Shown: positions 26,101-33,131, numbered from the stretch's first letter. The stretch: 64,000 bases of DNA from Cyclobacterium lianum (GCF_900143075.1 NZ_FRCY01000002.1:62001-126000), one strand, 5' to 3'. Notes: generated from the letters alone by a model not told the origin. A program made the numbers and translations.

Positions 26101-26361
26101 AAACCCTATGGCCGAAAACCTCAAAACTGGATCATCTCCAGAAACCGTCAAACTGAAGTTGCCATCCAAATCAGTAACCGCCCCTATGGTGGTGCCTACC
26201 ACGAGAATGTTGACTCCGGGAATCGTAGTATTCCCTTCTTCTGATGTCACCGTTCCATTTACACTACGGGACTGCCCCCAGCTTTGCCCCATCCCGATTA
26301 ACATAACCAGGAAAGCTGTTGCATGCAGTCGTCTCAAGAAACCAGTACAGTTTTTCCACAT
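23140..26361 (-). CDS. SusC/RagA family TonB-linked outer membrane protein
   Basis: A 1073-residue SusC homologue. After a signal peptide (~30 residues) comes the carboxypeptidase-regulatory-like domain (VNGTVTSEEGNTTIPGVNI at about 34-52), the SusC signature near VGYGEQSREKLTTAVS, the plug (ASALQGTVSGVRVQ, IIVRGGTSINN, YVVDGVIRDD, IESMQVLKDAASTAIYGSRAS, NGVVILTTKSGK), and a long 22-strand barrel ending LGINLSL. It imports a large ligand with the SusD partner, driven by TonB. It is the first gene of the 15-gene minus-strand locus and has a good promoter at 26454-26483. Confidence 0.94.
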   Translation of the reverse strand: MWKNCTGFLRRLHATAFLVMLIGMGQSWGQSRSVNGTVTSEEGNTTIPGVNILVVGTTIGAVTDLDGNFSLTVSGDDPVLRFSAIGFATEEIRVGNQSTVNVSLSPDVGALEEIIVVGYGEQSREKLTTAVSTLDTKVLENVPLGNAASALQGTVSGVRVQTLSGQPGAAPRIIVRGGTSINNPNGAQPLYVVDGVIRDDIQGINPMDIESMQVLKDAASTAIYGSRASNGVVILTTKSGKAGDTKVTYRYTIGASQLREKYDLLSARDYIYYGRLGVAATGEKSPGRLPMLDGSFGFGIGNDLTNNTAYTTQYLTAENEYKLNEGWESMPDPLDPSKTIIFDNVDWQDVLFRTAITHDHYLNLSGGSEKATFNIGVGYADMDGTAITTNYKRFTANMNGRLKVNEKLFVFGGLNFTRSSDNLVYSENNLFERSIATPPTAKYTFEDGTLSPGVNRSLGNPAYHLSRSKNDNTLSIMTLSGGANWELAPGLSFEPSASLFSRTNTANTFLMSYLNSPTQLVEDRNATGTQENWEQIQVDAVFNYERSFNELHNLNATLGYSLYQRDNYRLFAEGRGAATDLIPTLNASGEPVQVSSSKGKQLILGYFGRANYDFDNKYLVSVSARYDGASNLGSEYKWGFFPGISAGWNLHNEDFWNSPAGVDRFKLRASYGLNGNLGNLGDFQSQGAYSVGSIYQGNAAVEYTTIANPNLKWEESRTFDIGFDASLFDNKVTLLFDYYQRVTSNLITTLAMPKLTGFTSILTNLGSLENSGVELEVNLNLLETKDWMWNIGFNSSFVRNKILELPENDNENNRIGGLLVYDRSVGDYVWKGGLQEGGQIGEMYGYQYQSVFPTDQAAAEAPQDLIMAGPDRTRLGGDVDWLDVDENGVIDTRDRVYMGNIFPKWTGGFTNNVNYKGINLYLRMDYTTGHTIYNYVRANLDGQFVGNTNMSSNILRSWENQGDVTDVPRFYWADQVAQSNYWRGDPRNLNNGGGSSLNYERGDYLALRELTLSYSYMADWYKRIGIEGIRINLTGNNLYYFTNFSGLSPEDGGLNRGRFPVPRNIMLGINLSL

Positions 26362-26436
26362 ATTTGTAGTATTTATATTGTATTATTACTCCTTATTTAC
26401 TTTATTTAACTGTTTATAAGTTATTTACAGCCATAT

Positions 26437-26458
26437 ATTATGTATTATTTATTCAAAT
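26437..26458. repeat. 22-bp direct repeat, copy 1 (susC leader)
   Basis: It matches 26919-26940 with a single C/T difference. This copy covers the downstream half of the susC -7 element and the early transcribed leader. Confidence 0.7.
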
Positions 26459-26483
26459 ATAAGCAATTATTAAATCTGTCAAA
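26454..26483 (-). promoter_or_regulatory. Promoter of the susC-led locus (TTTG-N18-TATATTTG, minus strand)
   Basis: On the minus strand TTTG (26483-26480) and a perfect TAnnTTTG element (26461-26454) are 18 bases apart. Transcription would begin near 26448, leaving an untranslated leader of ~85 bases before the susC ATG. Part of the -7 element and the first transcribed bases belong to a 22-bp sequence repeated at 26919-26940. Confidence 0.65.
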
Positions 26484-26576
26484 ATTTCATTCATTATTTT
26501 TTTTTAAGCACAACCTCCCCTATCATCTTTGAGGCATACGGGCATCTCGCACACCTATCCGAAAATAATCCGGGCA

Positions 26577-26918
26577 TCACTCAGGCTTTCTTCTCATTTT
26601 AAAGGTGCCGATTGAGCTGTTTTTTACATTAACCTCCAATTTACTTTGGCCCTGAGGTACCATTTTTCATTTCAACTTGAAGACAACACCAGAATTTCTG
26701 CTTGAATGTCTGTAATTTCTTTGCTTCTGACTTTAAATCTGAAAACGGCTTGGGGGGATGCCAAACTGTCTTCAGGAATGGAAAAATGATTCAATGTTCT
26801 GATTGGTACTCACTTCCAGCTTTGAGGCATCCTCAGTATCCATCGGGAAATTCAAGACCATTCCTCCACTTGAGCACACGTTGGTATAAATGGTTTCAGC
26901 AAGCAAAGTCAACTTTCT
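26577..26918 (-). pseudogene. Decayed C-terminal remnant of an unrecognised gene
   Basis: Read on the minus strand, three segments look coding and end to end make a ~110-residue C terminus. Segment A (about 26918-26772) includes ETIYTNVCSSGGMVLNF and SKLEVSTNQNIESFF, segment B (about 26782-26672) includes EDSLASPQAVFRFKVRS, and segment C (about 26685-26577) includes VPQGQSKLEVNVKNSSIG and ends MRRKPE-stop. Moving from A to B and from B to C needs one frameshift each, and a TGA interrupts segment C near its start. The family is not recognised. The fragment starts immediately after the 22-bp repeat that also lies in the susC leader, suggesting a gene once transcribed ahead of susC and now mostly lost. 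Confidence 0.55.
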
Positions 26919-26940
26919 ATTATGTATTATTTATTTAAAT
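26919..26940. repeat. 22-bp direct repeat, copy 2 (upstream of the gene remnant)
   Basis: It differs from copy 1 at one position, and that change turns the TTTG of the -7 element into TTTA, so promoter activity from this copy is probably lost. The palindrome TTGTACAA follows directly at 26941-26948 and could be a regulator half-site pair. Confidence 0.65.
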
Positions 26941-27088
26941 TTGTACAATAATCCCCACATATGCAAGCATTTAAATACTTAAATTAAATCATTATTTTTC
27001 AATATTTTGTTGGTTTTTTAGCGAATTCAAAAACTCGATTAGAAGATTGTGCAGGCATCTTTTAAAAAATTATTTTAATAATACTTAT

Positions 27089-27096
27089 TATATTTG
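27089..27096 (+). promoter_or_regulatory. -7 element (TATATTTG) of the GntR-type regulator gene
   Basis: A perfect TAnnTTTG match 29 bases before the GTG start of the regulator. No good TTTG partner lies at the usual distance; the upstream sequence is a run of A and T. A modest promoter is likely. Confidence 0.5.
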
Positions 27097-27125
27097 CGTC
27101 TTTAATCCATCTAAAAATAGCGCTT

Positions 27126-27827
27126 GTGAAAGCATTAAAAGTTAAACCTAAGCCGGTATTCGACCAATCTTTATCGTTGGTGGACAAGGTAGAAATGAAT
27201 CTTAGGGAGTATTTTACTGAAGCCAATTTACAGCCCGGGGATGCGATCCCAAAAGAAGCAGAACTGGCCGAATCAATGGGGGTCAGCCGAACGGCTTTGC
27301 GAGAAGCATTGTCCAGACTCAGAACTCTTGGTTTGATAGAATCCAAACGGAACAGAGGAATCATTTTAACACAGCCTGATATTTTGGGGAGTTTTGAGCG
27401 TGTGCTCAACCCAATGCTGTTAGACAGTGCTACACTTCAGGACATTTTTGAGTTGAGACTTGTACTTGAAATGGGTATCGCTGACCTACTTTTTATCCGG
27501 AAAACTGACGAAAGCATCCGGAAATTAGCGTCGTTAGTGGAAAAAGAAGAAAATACCAAAGATCGTTTTTTAAAAAACAGGTATGATGCGGAATTCCACT
27601 CTATGCTTTATGAAATTTCCGGCAACCAAACATTACTACGCTTTCAAAAAATGTTGCACCCAATATTTAATTTCGTTCATAGCGGACAAATCATCGGAAA
27701 AACAGAAGTTAAAAATGCGGTCAAACATCGGGATTTACTAAATGAATTAAAAGAAGGTACTCCTTCCAGTTTCCGGGAAAAAATGAGCATTCATTTAAAG
27801 GTATATTTTGATAACGTTGACGAATAA
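27126..27827 (+). CDS. GntR family transcriptional regulator, FadR/FCD subfamily
   Basis: A 233-residue regulator starting at GTG. The N-terminal winged helix (about 20-85) includes PKEAELAESMGVSRTALREALSRL. The C-terminal all-helical FCD domain (about 95-230) includes FELRLVLEMG and the metal-binding set: EFHSMLYEISGN, VKHRDLL and the His of MSIHLKVYF. FCD regulators of this type control uptake and breakdown of sugar acids, amino sugars and sialic acid (NanR, UxuR, ExuR, LldR) and are released by a small organic acid bound at the FCD metal. Its position between the susC-led locus and the FAH/SDR/PIG-L group makes it the likely regulator of both. It is followed by a hairpin shared with the convergent FAH gene. 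Confidence 0.88.
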   Translation: MKALKVKPKPVFDQSLSLVDKVEMNLREYFTEANLQPGDAIPKEAELAESMGVSRTALREALSRLRTLGLIESKRNRGIILTQPDILGSFERVLNPMLLDSATLQDIFELRLVLEMGIADLLFIRKTDESIRKLASLVEKEENTKDRFLKNRYDAEFHSMLYEISGNQTLLRFQKMLHPIFNFVHSGQIIGKTEVKNAVKHRDLLNELKEGTPSSFREKMSIHLKVYFDNVDE

Positions 27828-27828
27828 A

Positions 27829-27860
27829 GAGAAGGTAAATTGGCTTTACCTTCTCCTTTC
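27829..27860. terminator. Hairpin terminator between regulator and FAH genes
   Basis: A perfect 11-bp stem (GAGAAGGTAAA / TTTACCTTCTC) with a 5-base loop lies between the two convergent genes. The T run after it is short (CTTTC), so termination may be partial. Confidence 0.65.
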
Positions 27861-27887
27861 GTTAAAATGTGATTTGATACAGTTACC

Positions 27888-28742
27888 TTACAATTCCTGA
27901 ACTTTTTGCCTGGAAACACCCAACCCATCAATTCCGAGTTCTACTTCATCACCTGCTTTAAGATAAGTTGGCGGCTTTAGCCCCATGCCCACACCCGCAG
28001 GAGTACCGGTACTGATGATGTCTCCGGGCAACAAGCTCATGTACTGGCTGATGTAGCTGACCAATTGCGGTACGTTGAATACCAAATCTGAGGTATTGCT
28101 ATCCTGCATCATTTTCCCATTAACCTTCAACCATAGCCTCAGGTTATGGGGGTCTTTGATTTCATCTTTGCTTACCAGATAAGGGCCCACAGGAGCGAAT
28201 GTATCACAACTCTTTCCCTTGACCCATTGCCCGCCATGGTTCAACTGAAAATCCCTTTCACTGACATCATTGTGTAAAACATACCCAAACACATGGTCCA
28301 TGGCGTCTTCTTCTGACACGTAACTGGCTTTCTTACCGATAACAATGGCCAATTCCACTTCCCAGTCAGTAGCTTTTGAGTTTCTGGGGATGATAATTGG
28401 ATCAAAAGGTCCGGTCAGCGCAGAGGTTGCTTTCATGAATAAAACCGGTTGCCTGGGTACGTCCATGCCGCTTTCTTTGGCGTGAAGGGAGTAATTTAAC
28501 CCTACGCACATGATCTTGGAAGGAAAGGGCACAGGCGAACCCAGCCTTTCGTTATCGTCAATTTCCGGGCATTCAGCCGAATGGCGTTCCAGCCATTCTT
28601 CAAGCTGTTTCAGGTGCTCGCTATTCCCTAAAAAATCGGCATTCCAGTCAAAACCTGAGGCTGAAGAATCCAGCTTTTTTCCTGCTGCAGTTACAAGCCC
28701 CGGTTTTTCCTGGCCGGGTTTTCCAAATCGTATTAATTTCAT
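27888..28742 (-). CDS. Fumarylacetoacetate hydrolase (FAH) family protein
   Basis: A 284-residue FAH-fold hydrolase. The C-terminal FAH domain begins near residue 75 (KIMCVGLNYSLHAKESG), with metal ligands in TDWEVELAIVIG (two Glu) and HNDVSERD (Asp), followed by GKSCDTFAPVGPYLV and GDIISTGTPAGVGMG. Members of this size hydrolyse acylpyruvates, including 2,4-diketo-3-deoxy sugar acids in the non-phosphorylative L-fucose and L-rhamnose pathways. An SDR 22 bases upstream would supply the preceding oxidation step in such a route, which supports but does not prove that role. It is the last gene of a three-gene minus-strand group. Confidence 0.87.
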   Translation of the reverse strand: MKLIRFGKPGQEKPGLVTAAGKKLDSSASGFDWNADFLGNSEHLKQLEEWLERHSAECPEIDDNERLGSPVPFPSKIMCVGLNYSLHAKESGMDVPRQPVLFMKATSALTGPFDPIIIPRNSKATDWEVELAIVIGKKASYVSEEDAMDHVFGYVLHNDVSERDFQLNHGGQWVKGKSCDTFAPVGPYLVSKDEIKDPHNLRLWLKVNGKMMQDSNTSDLVFNVPQLVSYISQYMSLLPGDIISTGTPAGVGMGLKPPTYLKAGDEVELGIDGLGVSRQKVQEL

Positions 28743-28764
28743 AGTTCTACTTACTTTTTATGGG

Positions 28765-29523
28765 TTACATTTTTAATTTACAAAATCCTCCGTCTACCAG
28801 GTAGTCTGCTCCTGTGAGGAAAGCTGCCTCATCGGAAGCCAAAAAATAAGCCATATTGGCCACCTCTTCCGGGCTGCCCATGCGCCCTACCGGTTGCGTG
28901 GCTGCCAATTGGTCAAAAACTTCTTTCTCTTTTCCAGGGTAAGTTTTTGCAAGGTAATCATCTACAAAGGGCGTATGGATCCTCGCCGGCGAAATGGCAT
29001 TGCACCTGATGTTGTCTTTTACATAGTCCCGGGCCATGGTAAGGGTCATATTCAATACCGCTCCCTTTGACATGGAGTATGCAAAACGATCCGGTATCCC
29101 CATGGTAGCTGCTACCGAGGCCATATTGATGATTACCCCTCCACCCTGGGATCTCATCCTGCCAATTACTGCCCTCGAGCAATTGTATACCCCTTTGACA
29201 TTTACCGCAAAAAGCCGGTCCATATCCGCTTCTTCGGTGGTCTCCAAATTACCTATATGTGAGACTCCGGCATTGTTTACCAATACATCCAGATTACCGC
29301 CAATATTTCCAATGACCTCCTTAACCTGGGACTGGTCCGATACATCCAACTGCTTGAAGTAGACCTGTAAGCCCTCTCCGGTCAAATCTGCTACTGCCTT
29401 TTCTCCGCTTTCCTGATTAAAATCCAGCAGGTATACAATAGCTCCGGACCTGGCAAACTTCTTCACAATCGCCAATCCTATCCCGCTGGCACCACCGGTG
29501 ATCAAAACATTTTTATTCTTCAT
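28765..29523 (-). CDS. SDR family oxidoreductase (possible 2-keto-3-deoxy sugar acid dehydrogenase)
   Basis: A 252-residue classical SDR with TGGASGIGLA at the N terminus, an acidic Asp at the end of the second strand (YLLDFN, favouring NAD), NNAG, the catalytic MASVAATMG serine, and YSMSKG with the Tyr-Lys pair. The C terminus has GADYLVDGGF. It is followed by the FAH hydrolase gene, and pairs of this kind oxidise a 2-keto-3-deoxy-fuconate/rhamnonate to the diketo acid that FAH then splits. No dehydratase is present in the window, so the assignment to a deoxy-sugar pathway is inference. Confidence 0.86.
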   Translation of the reverse strand: MKNKNVLITGGASGIGLAIVKKFARSGAIVYLLDFNQESGEKAVADLTGEGLQVYFKQLDVSDQSQVKEVIGNIGGNLDVLVNNAGVSHIGNLETTEEADMDRLFAVNVKGVYNCSRAVIGRMRSQGGGVIINMASVAATMGIPDRFAYSMSKGAVLNMTLTMARDYVKDNIRCNAISPARIHTPFVDDYLAKTYPGKEKEVFDQLAATQPVGRMGSPEEVANMAYFLASDEAAFLTGADYLVDGGFCKLKM

Positions 29524-29576
29524 GCGTTTAGGTTTCTTTTGATTTTCAATTTTCGGTTATTTAATGCCCAAAAAAT

Positions 29577-30452
29577 TTACTTCCCCAACATGGGAAAGAG
29601 CTTTTTTAATGCTTCATCAGAGGGCTGAGAGCCGTATTCACAGACCTCAAAAGCCTCAGCATATTGTACTTCAGCAGCTCTGGAAGCACCATACCATTTC
29701 TCCAGGCTCTCTCTTACGGCATCATTTATACTGCCAAAGCGCTTGCCTTTTAACCAGTTCTTTCTCTCTGACTTGTCTACAGGTACCTCATCGGCATACC
29801 CACCAATCCAGGGCAGCCACTCATAGAACTGCGATTCATGGGCATCCATTCCGTCGATTTTCTTATCTATCACCCTGCTGATATCAACGGCAACATCTGG
29901 TTCGAAGGGATTGGGCTTTTGGAAATGATCCTGAAAATACAAGAAAACCGGATTCTTATCCAATGCGGGCGTATCCGGAGCAATATTGGGTACTCCTACC
30001 ATATAAGCTGCATCTTGTACCAATACCCCGGTATACCGGTGATCGGGGTGATAATCGTTGGGTCGGGGAGCAATGACCACATCCGCATCCCATTCCCGTA
30101 TTTTCCGAATGATCTGTAACCTTACTTCCAATGTGGGCAACAATTCCCCGTCGTGGTTATCAAGCACATCATACGCTACTCCAAGCCTGCGGGCTACCTC
30201 CTGAGTTTCGGCTATCCTGCGCTTGGCCAGCATTCCACCGCCCTCTTCCATATGTCCGGCATCACCGTTGGTCACTGAGACAAATTTGACCTTATGGCCC
30301 ATTTCCACAAAGAGGGCTGCTGTACCTCCACCCTTGATGTCACAATCATCCGGGTGGGCTCCGATCATGATGATCCGGAGAGGGGCTTCCTGTGCTATCG
30401 TTAATGAAATCGAAAATACACAAAATAATAATGCAAGGAATTTTGGTTTCAT
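29577..30452 (-). CDS. Exported PIG-L family deacetylase
   Basis: A 291-residue protein with signal peptide (1-20, ending TIAQ); the start at 30452 is chosen for that reason. The PIG-L/LmbE zinc motif is AHPDDCD (about 31-37), with the third ligand His in PNDYHPDHRYTG (about 129-140), and YDVLDNHDGE lies between. Enzymes of this fold remove N-acetyl groups from GlcNAc-type sugars. Being exported, it would act on a glycan outside the cytoplasm, ahead of import. It lies upstream of the SDR-FAH pair on the minus strand and divergent from serS. Confidence 0.87.
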   Translation of the reverse strand: MKPKFLALLFCVFSISLTIAQEAPLRIIMIGAHPDDCDIKGGGTAALFVEMGHKVKFVSVTNGDAGHMEEGGGMLAKRRIAETQEVARRLGVAYDVLDNHDGELLPTLEVRLQIIRKIREWDADVVIAPRPNDYHPDHRYTGVLVQDAAYMVGVPNIAPDTPALDKNPVFLYFQDHFQKPNPFEPDVAVDISRVIDKKIDGMDAHESQFYEWLPWIGGYADEVPVDKSERKNWLKGKRFGSINDAVRESLEKWYGASRAAEVQYAEAFEVCEYGSQPSDEALKKLFPMLGK

Positions 30453-30549
30453 AGTTTTTTTATTGGTTCGTAAAAGATGAGGGTTGAAGTTAGTCATTTC
30501 GACCTGTTTTGCCAATCCGGCATTTTAAATTATCCCTGAATTCTACACA

Positions 30550-30576
30550 TTGCCCAAAACATATTCCTTATCTTTG
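30550..30576 (+). promoter_or_regulatory. Promoter of serS (TTG-N16-TATCTTTG)
   Basis: A perfect TAnnTTTG element at 30569-30576 with a TTG at 30550-30552, 37 to 60 bases before the serS start. Spacing is slightly shorter than usual. Confidence 0.55.
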
Positions 30577-30612
30577 CATCCTTAATTTTGAAAAAAATAG
30601 CCCCAATCACAT

Positions 30613-31890
30613 ATGCTTCAGGTTAATCAGATAAGAGCGGATTTTGATCAGGCCTGCATAGGTCTGAAGAAAAGAAATCTGGAAAATCCGGAAGATTTGC
30701 TCCGACAGGTATTGCTACTGGATGACCAAAGGAAAAAAATCCAGATGGACCGGGATAATTTTCAGGCTGAATCCAATAACATGGCCAGAGAAATAGGCCA
30801 GTTGATGAGAACCGGAAAAAAGGATGAGGCTGAAAAAATCAAAGAAAAGACAGCTTCACTCAAAAGTAAGGTCAAATTGCTCGAGGAAGAGTACAACGAA
30901 GTCGAAAATACGCTCACACAACTGCTGTATACCATTCCCAATATCCCCCACCATTCGGTAAAGCCAGGAAACAGTGCGGAAGATAACGAGGAGGTATTGC
31001 AGCACGGCAGTCTTCCTGTACTTGACCATAAACATAAACTGCCCCATTGGGATTTGATTAAAAAATATGACATCGTCGATTTTGAATTGGGCGCAAAAAT
31101 AACCGGTGCGGGCTTTCCCGTTTACAAGGGAAAAGGAGCCAAACTGCAGCGGGGACTGATCAATTTTTTTCTGGAGGAGGCCGAAAAGGCGGGCTATGAA
31201 GAAGTACAGCCGCCCATTTTGATCAACGAGGAGAGTGGATATGCCACCGGGCAGCTCCCTGACAAAGAGGGACAAATGTACCTTGCAGCCGAAGACGGGC
31301 TGTACCTGATACCCACCGCAGAGGTCCCCATCACGAATATGTACCGCAACGAGCTGCTTTCAGCGGCGGAACTTCCTAAAAAGAATGTGGGCTACACCCC
31401 TTGCTTCAGACGGGAAGCCGGCAGTTGGGGCGCGCATGTCCGGGGCTTGAATCGTTTGCACCAATTTGATAAAGTCGAAATCGTGCAAATCACCCACCCC
31501 GAACATTCCTATCAGACGCTAGATACCATGAGCCTGCATGTGCAAGGCCTGCTGCAAAAACTGGGGCTCCCCTTCCGTGTGCTTAGACTTTGTGGCGGAG
31601 ACATGGGATTTACCGCTGCGCTCACATACGATCTGGAGGTGTTTTCTGCCGCCCAGGAAAGGTGGCTTGAGGTCAGTTCTGTAAGTAATTTTGAGACGTA
31701 TCAATCTAATCGCCTGAAATTGCGTTTCAAAAATGAAAGCAAAAAGACGCTCCTCGCCCATACACTAAATGGCAGTGCGCTGGCTTTACCCAGGATCATT
31801 GCAGCGCTATTGGAAAACAATCAAAGCGAAAAAGGCATCAGAATGCCCGAGGTTTTGTTACCTTATCTTGGCTTTGAATGGATTTCCTGA
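30613..31890 (+). CDS. serS: Serine--tRNA ligase
   Basis: A 425-residue class II synthetase of normal length. The N-terminal ~110 residues are the antiparallel coiled-coil arm that holds the long variable arm of tRNA-Ser. Motif 2 is CFRREAGSWGAHVRGLNRLHQF and motif 3 is LNGSALALPRIIAALLE; TAEVPITN marks the serine pocket. It charges tRNA-Ser, and also tRNA-Sec where present. It has its own promoter and is divergent from the PIG-L gene. Confidence 0.97.
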   Translation: MLQVNQIRADFDQACIGLKKRNLENPEDLLRQVLLLDDQRKKIQMDRDNFQAESNNMAREIGQLMRTGKKDEAEKIKEKTASLKSKVKLLEEEYNEVENTLTQLLYTIPNIPHHSVKPGNSAEDNEEVLQHGSLPVLDHKHKLPHWDLIKKYDIVDFELGAKITGAGFPVYKGKGAKLQRGLINFFLEEAEKAGYEEVQPPILINEESGYATGQLPDKEGQMYLAAEDGLYLIPTAEVPITNMYRNELLSAAELPKKNVGYTPCFRREAGSWGAHVRGLNRLHQFDKVEIVQITHPEHSYQTLDTMSLHVQGLLQKLGLPFRVLRLCGGDMGFTAALTYDLEVFSAAQERWLEVSSVSNFETYQSNRLKLRFKNESKKTLLAHTLNGSALALPRIIAALLENNQSEKGIRMPEVLLPYLGFEWIS

Positions 31891-31920
31891 TCACCTGGAG
31901 TATGCTTTGAATAACAGATC

Positions 31921-32952
31921 TTAAATGCCCAGGCTTGTTTTCCAATTTTGAACTTCCGCGAAAGCAAGGTCAATTTGCTGACGCTGGTCATCGGTTAGCG
32001 GTTGCGTAGCCCGTCGGCTGACAAGTTCCAGGTTCAAACCGGATTTATTCAGAAAGTATCGGGAAGACAACTGGTAATTGACTGTTATCCTGGATTCCAT
32101 CATCCGTACTTTCTCCTGAAGCCAATCTACTTCTGCTTTCTTTGCCGGATCATCCGCATATTGACAAAGCCAGGCAATTATTTCGGGATAGTAATTGCCT
32201 GCTATGGGAGATAAGCCTGCTCCGCCGGCACGTAAGGAGGCCACCGCACTTCCTATATGCGCATTGTAGAGGCCCAGCTCAGAGCCCTGCGACAAACGAA
32301 GCTTTTTGCGTATGTGGCCGATGTCTTCTGTAGTATCTTTGTGGTATACCAACCGACCGGAATTTAAAAGAAAATCCAATACATCCAAAGACAACACCCT
32401 TTTGTAGGGGTTTGGACATTCATAAGTCCCCAAAACCATGGCGGGCGTTTGTTCTAAAAAGGACTCCAACCTTCCTATCATGACATCATCGGCTTCATCC
32501 TCCTGTGCAAAATGGGAGGTAATCAATATGACGGCATCAACGCCTATGTCAACCAATTTTTGGGAAAATGCCACCATCTCGCCGATATTGTCACCGAAGG
32601 ATCCGGTAGCAACTACCGGATACCGGCCATTTACACGCCTTACCACCGTTTCTGTCACTTTCAACCGTTCTTCCGGACTCAGGTCGTACATTTCACTACT
32701 CAGACAATTGGCAAAAAATCCCTTTGCTCCCGCCGCAAGGTAGTGATCCGTCAGCGATTCAAGGCCGCTATAGTCCACAGATTTGTTATTTTTGTAGGGA
32801 GTCAGCATCACTGGTACGAAAGATTTATCCGATTCCTTTGCGTGATTTTGCGCATTCAGTACTTTGCCCGGAGCTAATCCTGCTGCGAGACTCAGGGCAA
32901 TTTTCTTCATGAAATTTCTTCTTGCAAACGTTTTGGTATTCCTGTGTTTCAT
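31921..32952 (-). CDS. Exported (Tat-type signal) DHDPS-family aldolase-like protein
   Basis: A 343-residue protein. The N terminus has a twin-arginine pattern (FARRNFMKK) followed by a hydrophobic stretch and a VLNAQ cleavage site, so the folded protein would be exported. The mature part is a DapA/NanA-type TIM barrel: VPVMLTPY, a probable Schiff-base lysine Lys205 (YHKDTTED) and the relay Tyr177 (GTYECP). The GSTGE substrate loop is changed (ANCLSSEMY). Class I aldolases of this fold are normally cytoplasmic, so an exported version is unusual. Its start is divergent from ccmB; the stop is 30 bases past serS. The reaction is unknown, and it may not be an active lyase. Confidence 0.8.
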   Translation of the reverse strand: MKHRNTKTFARRNFMKKIALSLAAGLAPGKVLNAQNHAKESDKSFVPVMLTPYKNNKSVDYSGLESLTDHYLAAGAKGFFANCLSSEMYDLSPEERLKVTETVVRRVNGRYPVVATGSFGDNIGEMVAFSQKLVDIGVDAVILITSHFAQEDEADDVMIGRLESFLEQTPAMVLGTYECPNPYKRVLSLDVLDFLLNSGRLVYHKDTTEDIGHIRKKLRLSQGSELGLYNAHIGSAVASLRAGGAGLSPIAGNYYPEIIAWLCQYADDPAKKAEVDWLQEKVRMMESRITVNYQLSSRYFLNKSGLNLELVSRRATQPLTDDQRQQIDLAFAEVQNWKTSLGI

Positions 32953-33117
32953 TGGATGTGCAAATTTTTCTTTAACTGGAATAGTACACTACCCTCAGGG
33001 GCTGTACATACAACACCTCACATTAGGGTACCCGCTCATGACCAAAAAGGGCCAGTCTCTAAAGACTGGAAACGGAATAAATCCGCTATTTTTACTGACA
33101 AAAATTTTCTGTCTCCC

Positions 33118-33125
33118 TATATTTG
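33118..33125 (+). promoter_or_regulatory. -7 element (TATATTTG) immediately before ccmB
   Basis: A perfect TAnnTTTG match ending seven bases before the ccmB ATG. If used, the transcript would begin at or next to the start codon and be leaderless. The -33 box is unclear. Confidence 0.45.
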
Positions 33126-33131
33126 CCAGCT

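Larger units (their letters stand above)
26362..27125. other. Long intergenic control region of the accessory locus
   Basis: About 760 bases between divergent susC and the GntR-type gene. It holds the susC promoter, the two 22-bp repeats, the gene remnant, a TTGTACAA palindrome (26941-26948), a single GGTATA (26883-26888, the unit recognised by E. coli NanR as tandem repeats), and the -7 element of the regulator gene (27089-27096). No intact gene was seen. Confidence 0.55.

Noticed and set aside
26702-26938. 78-codon plus-strand open frame in the susC upstream region
   Set aside because: It is the antisense of the gene remnant at 26577-26918, which explains the coding-like composition better.
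27888-29523. Naming a complete L-fucose or L-rhamnose pathway
   Set aside because: Only the SDR and FAH steps have candidates. No dedicated dehydratase or mutarotase of that pathway is present in the window.
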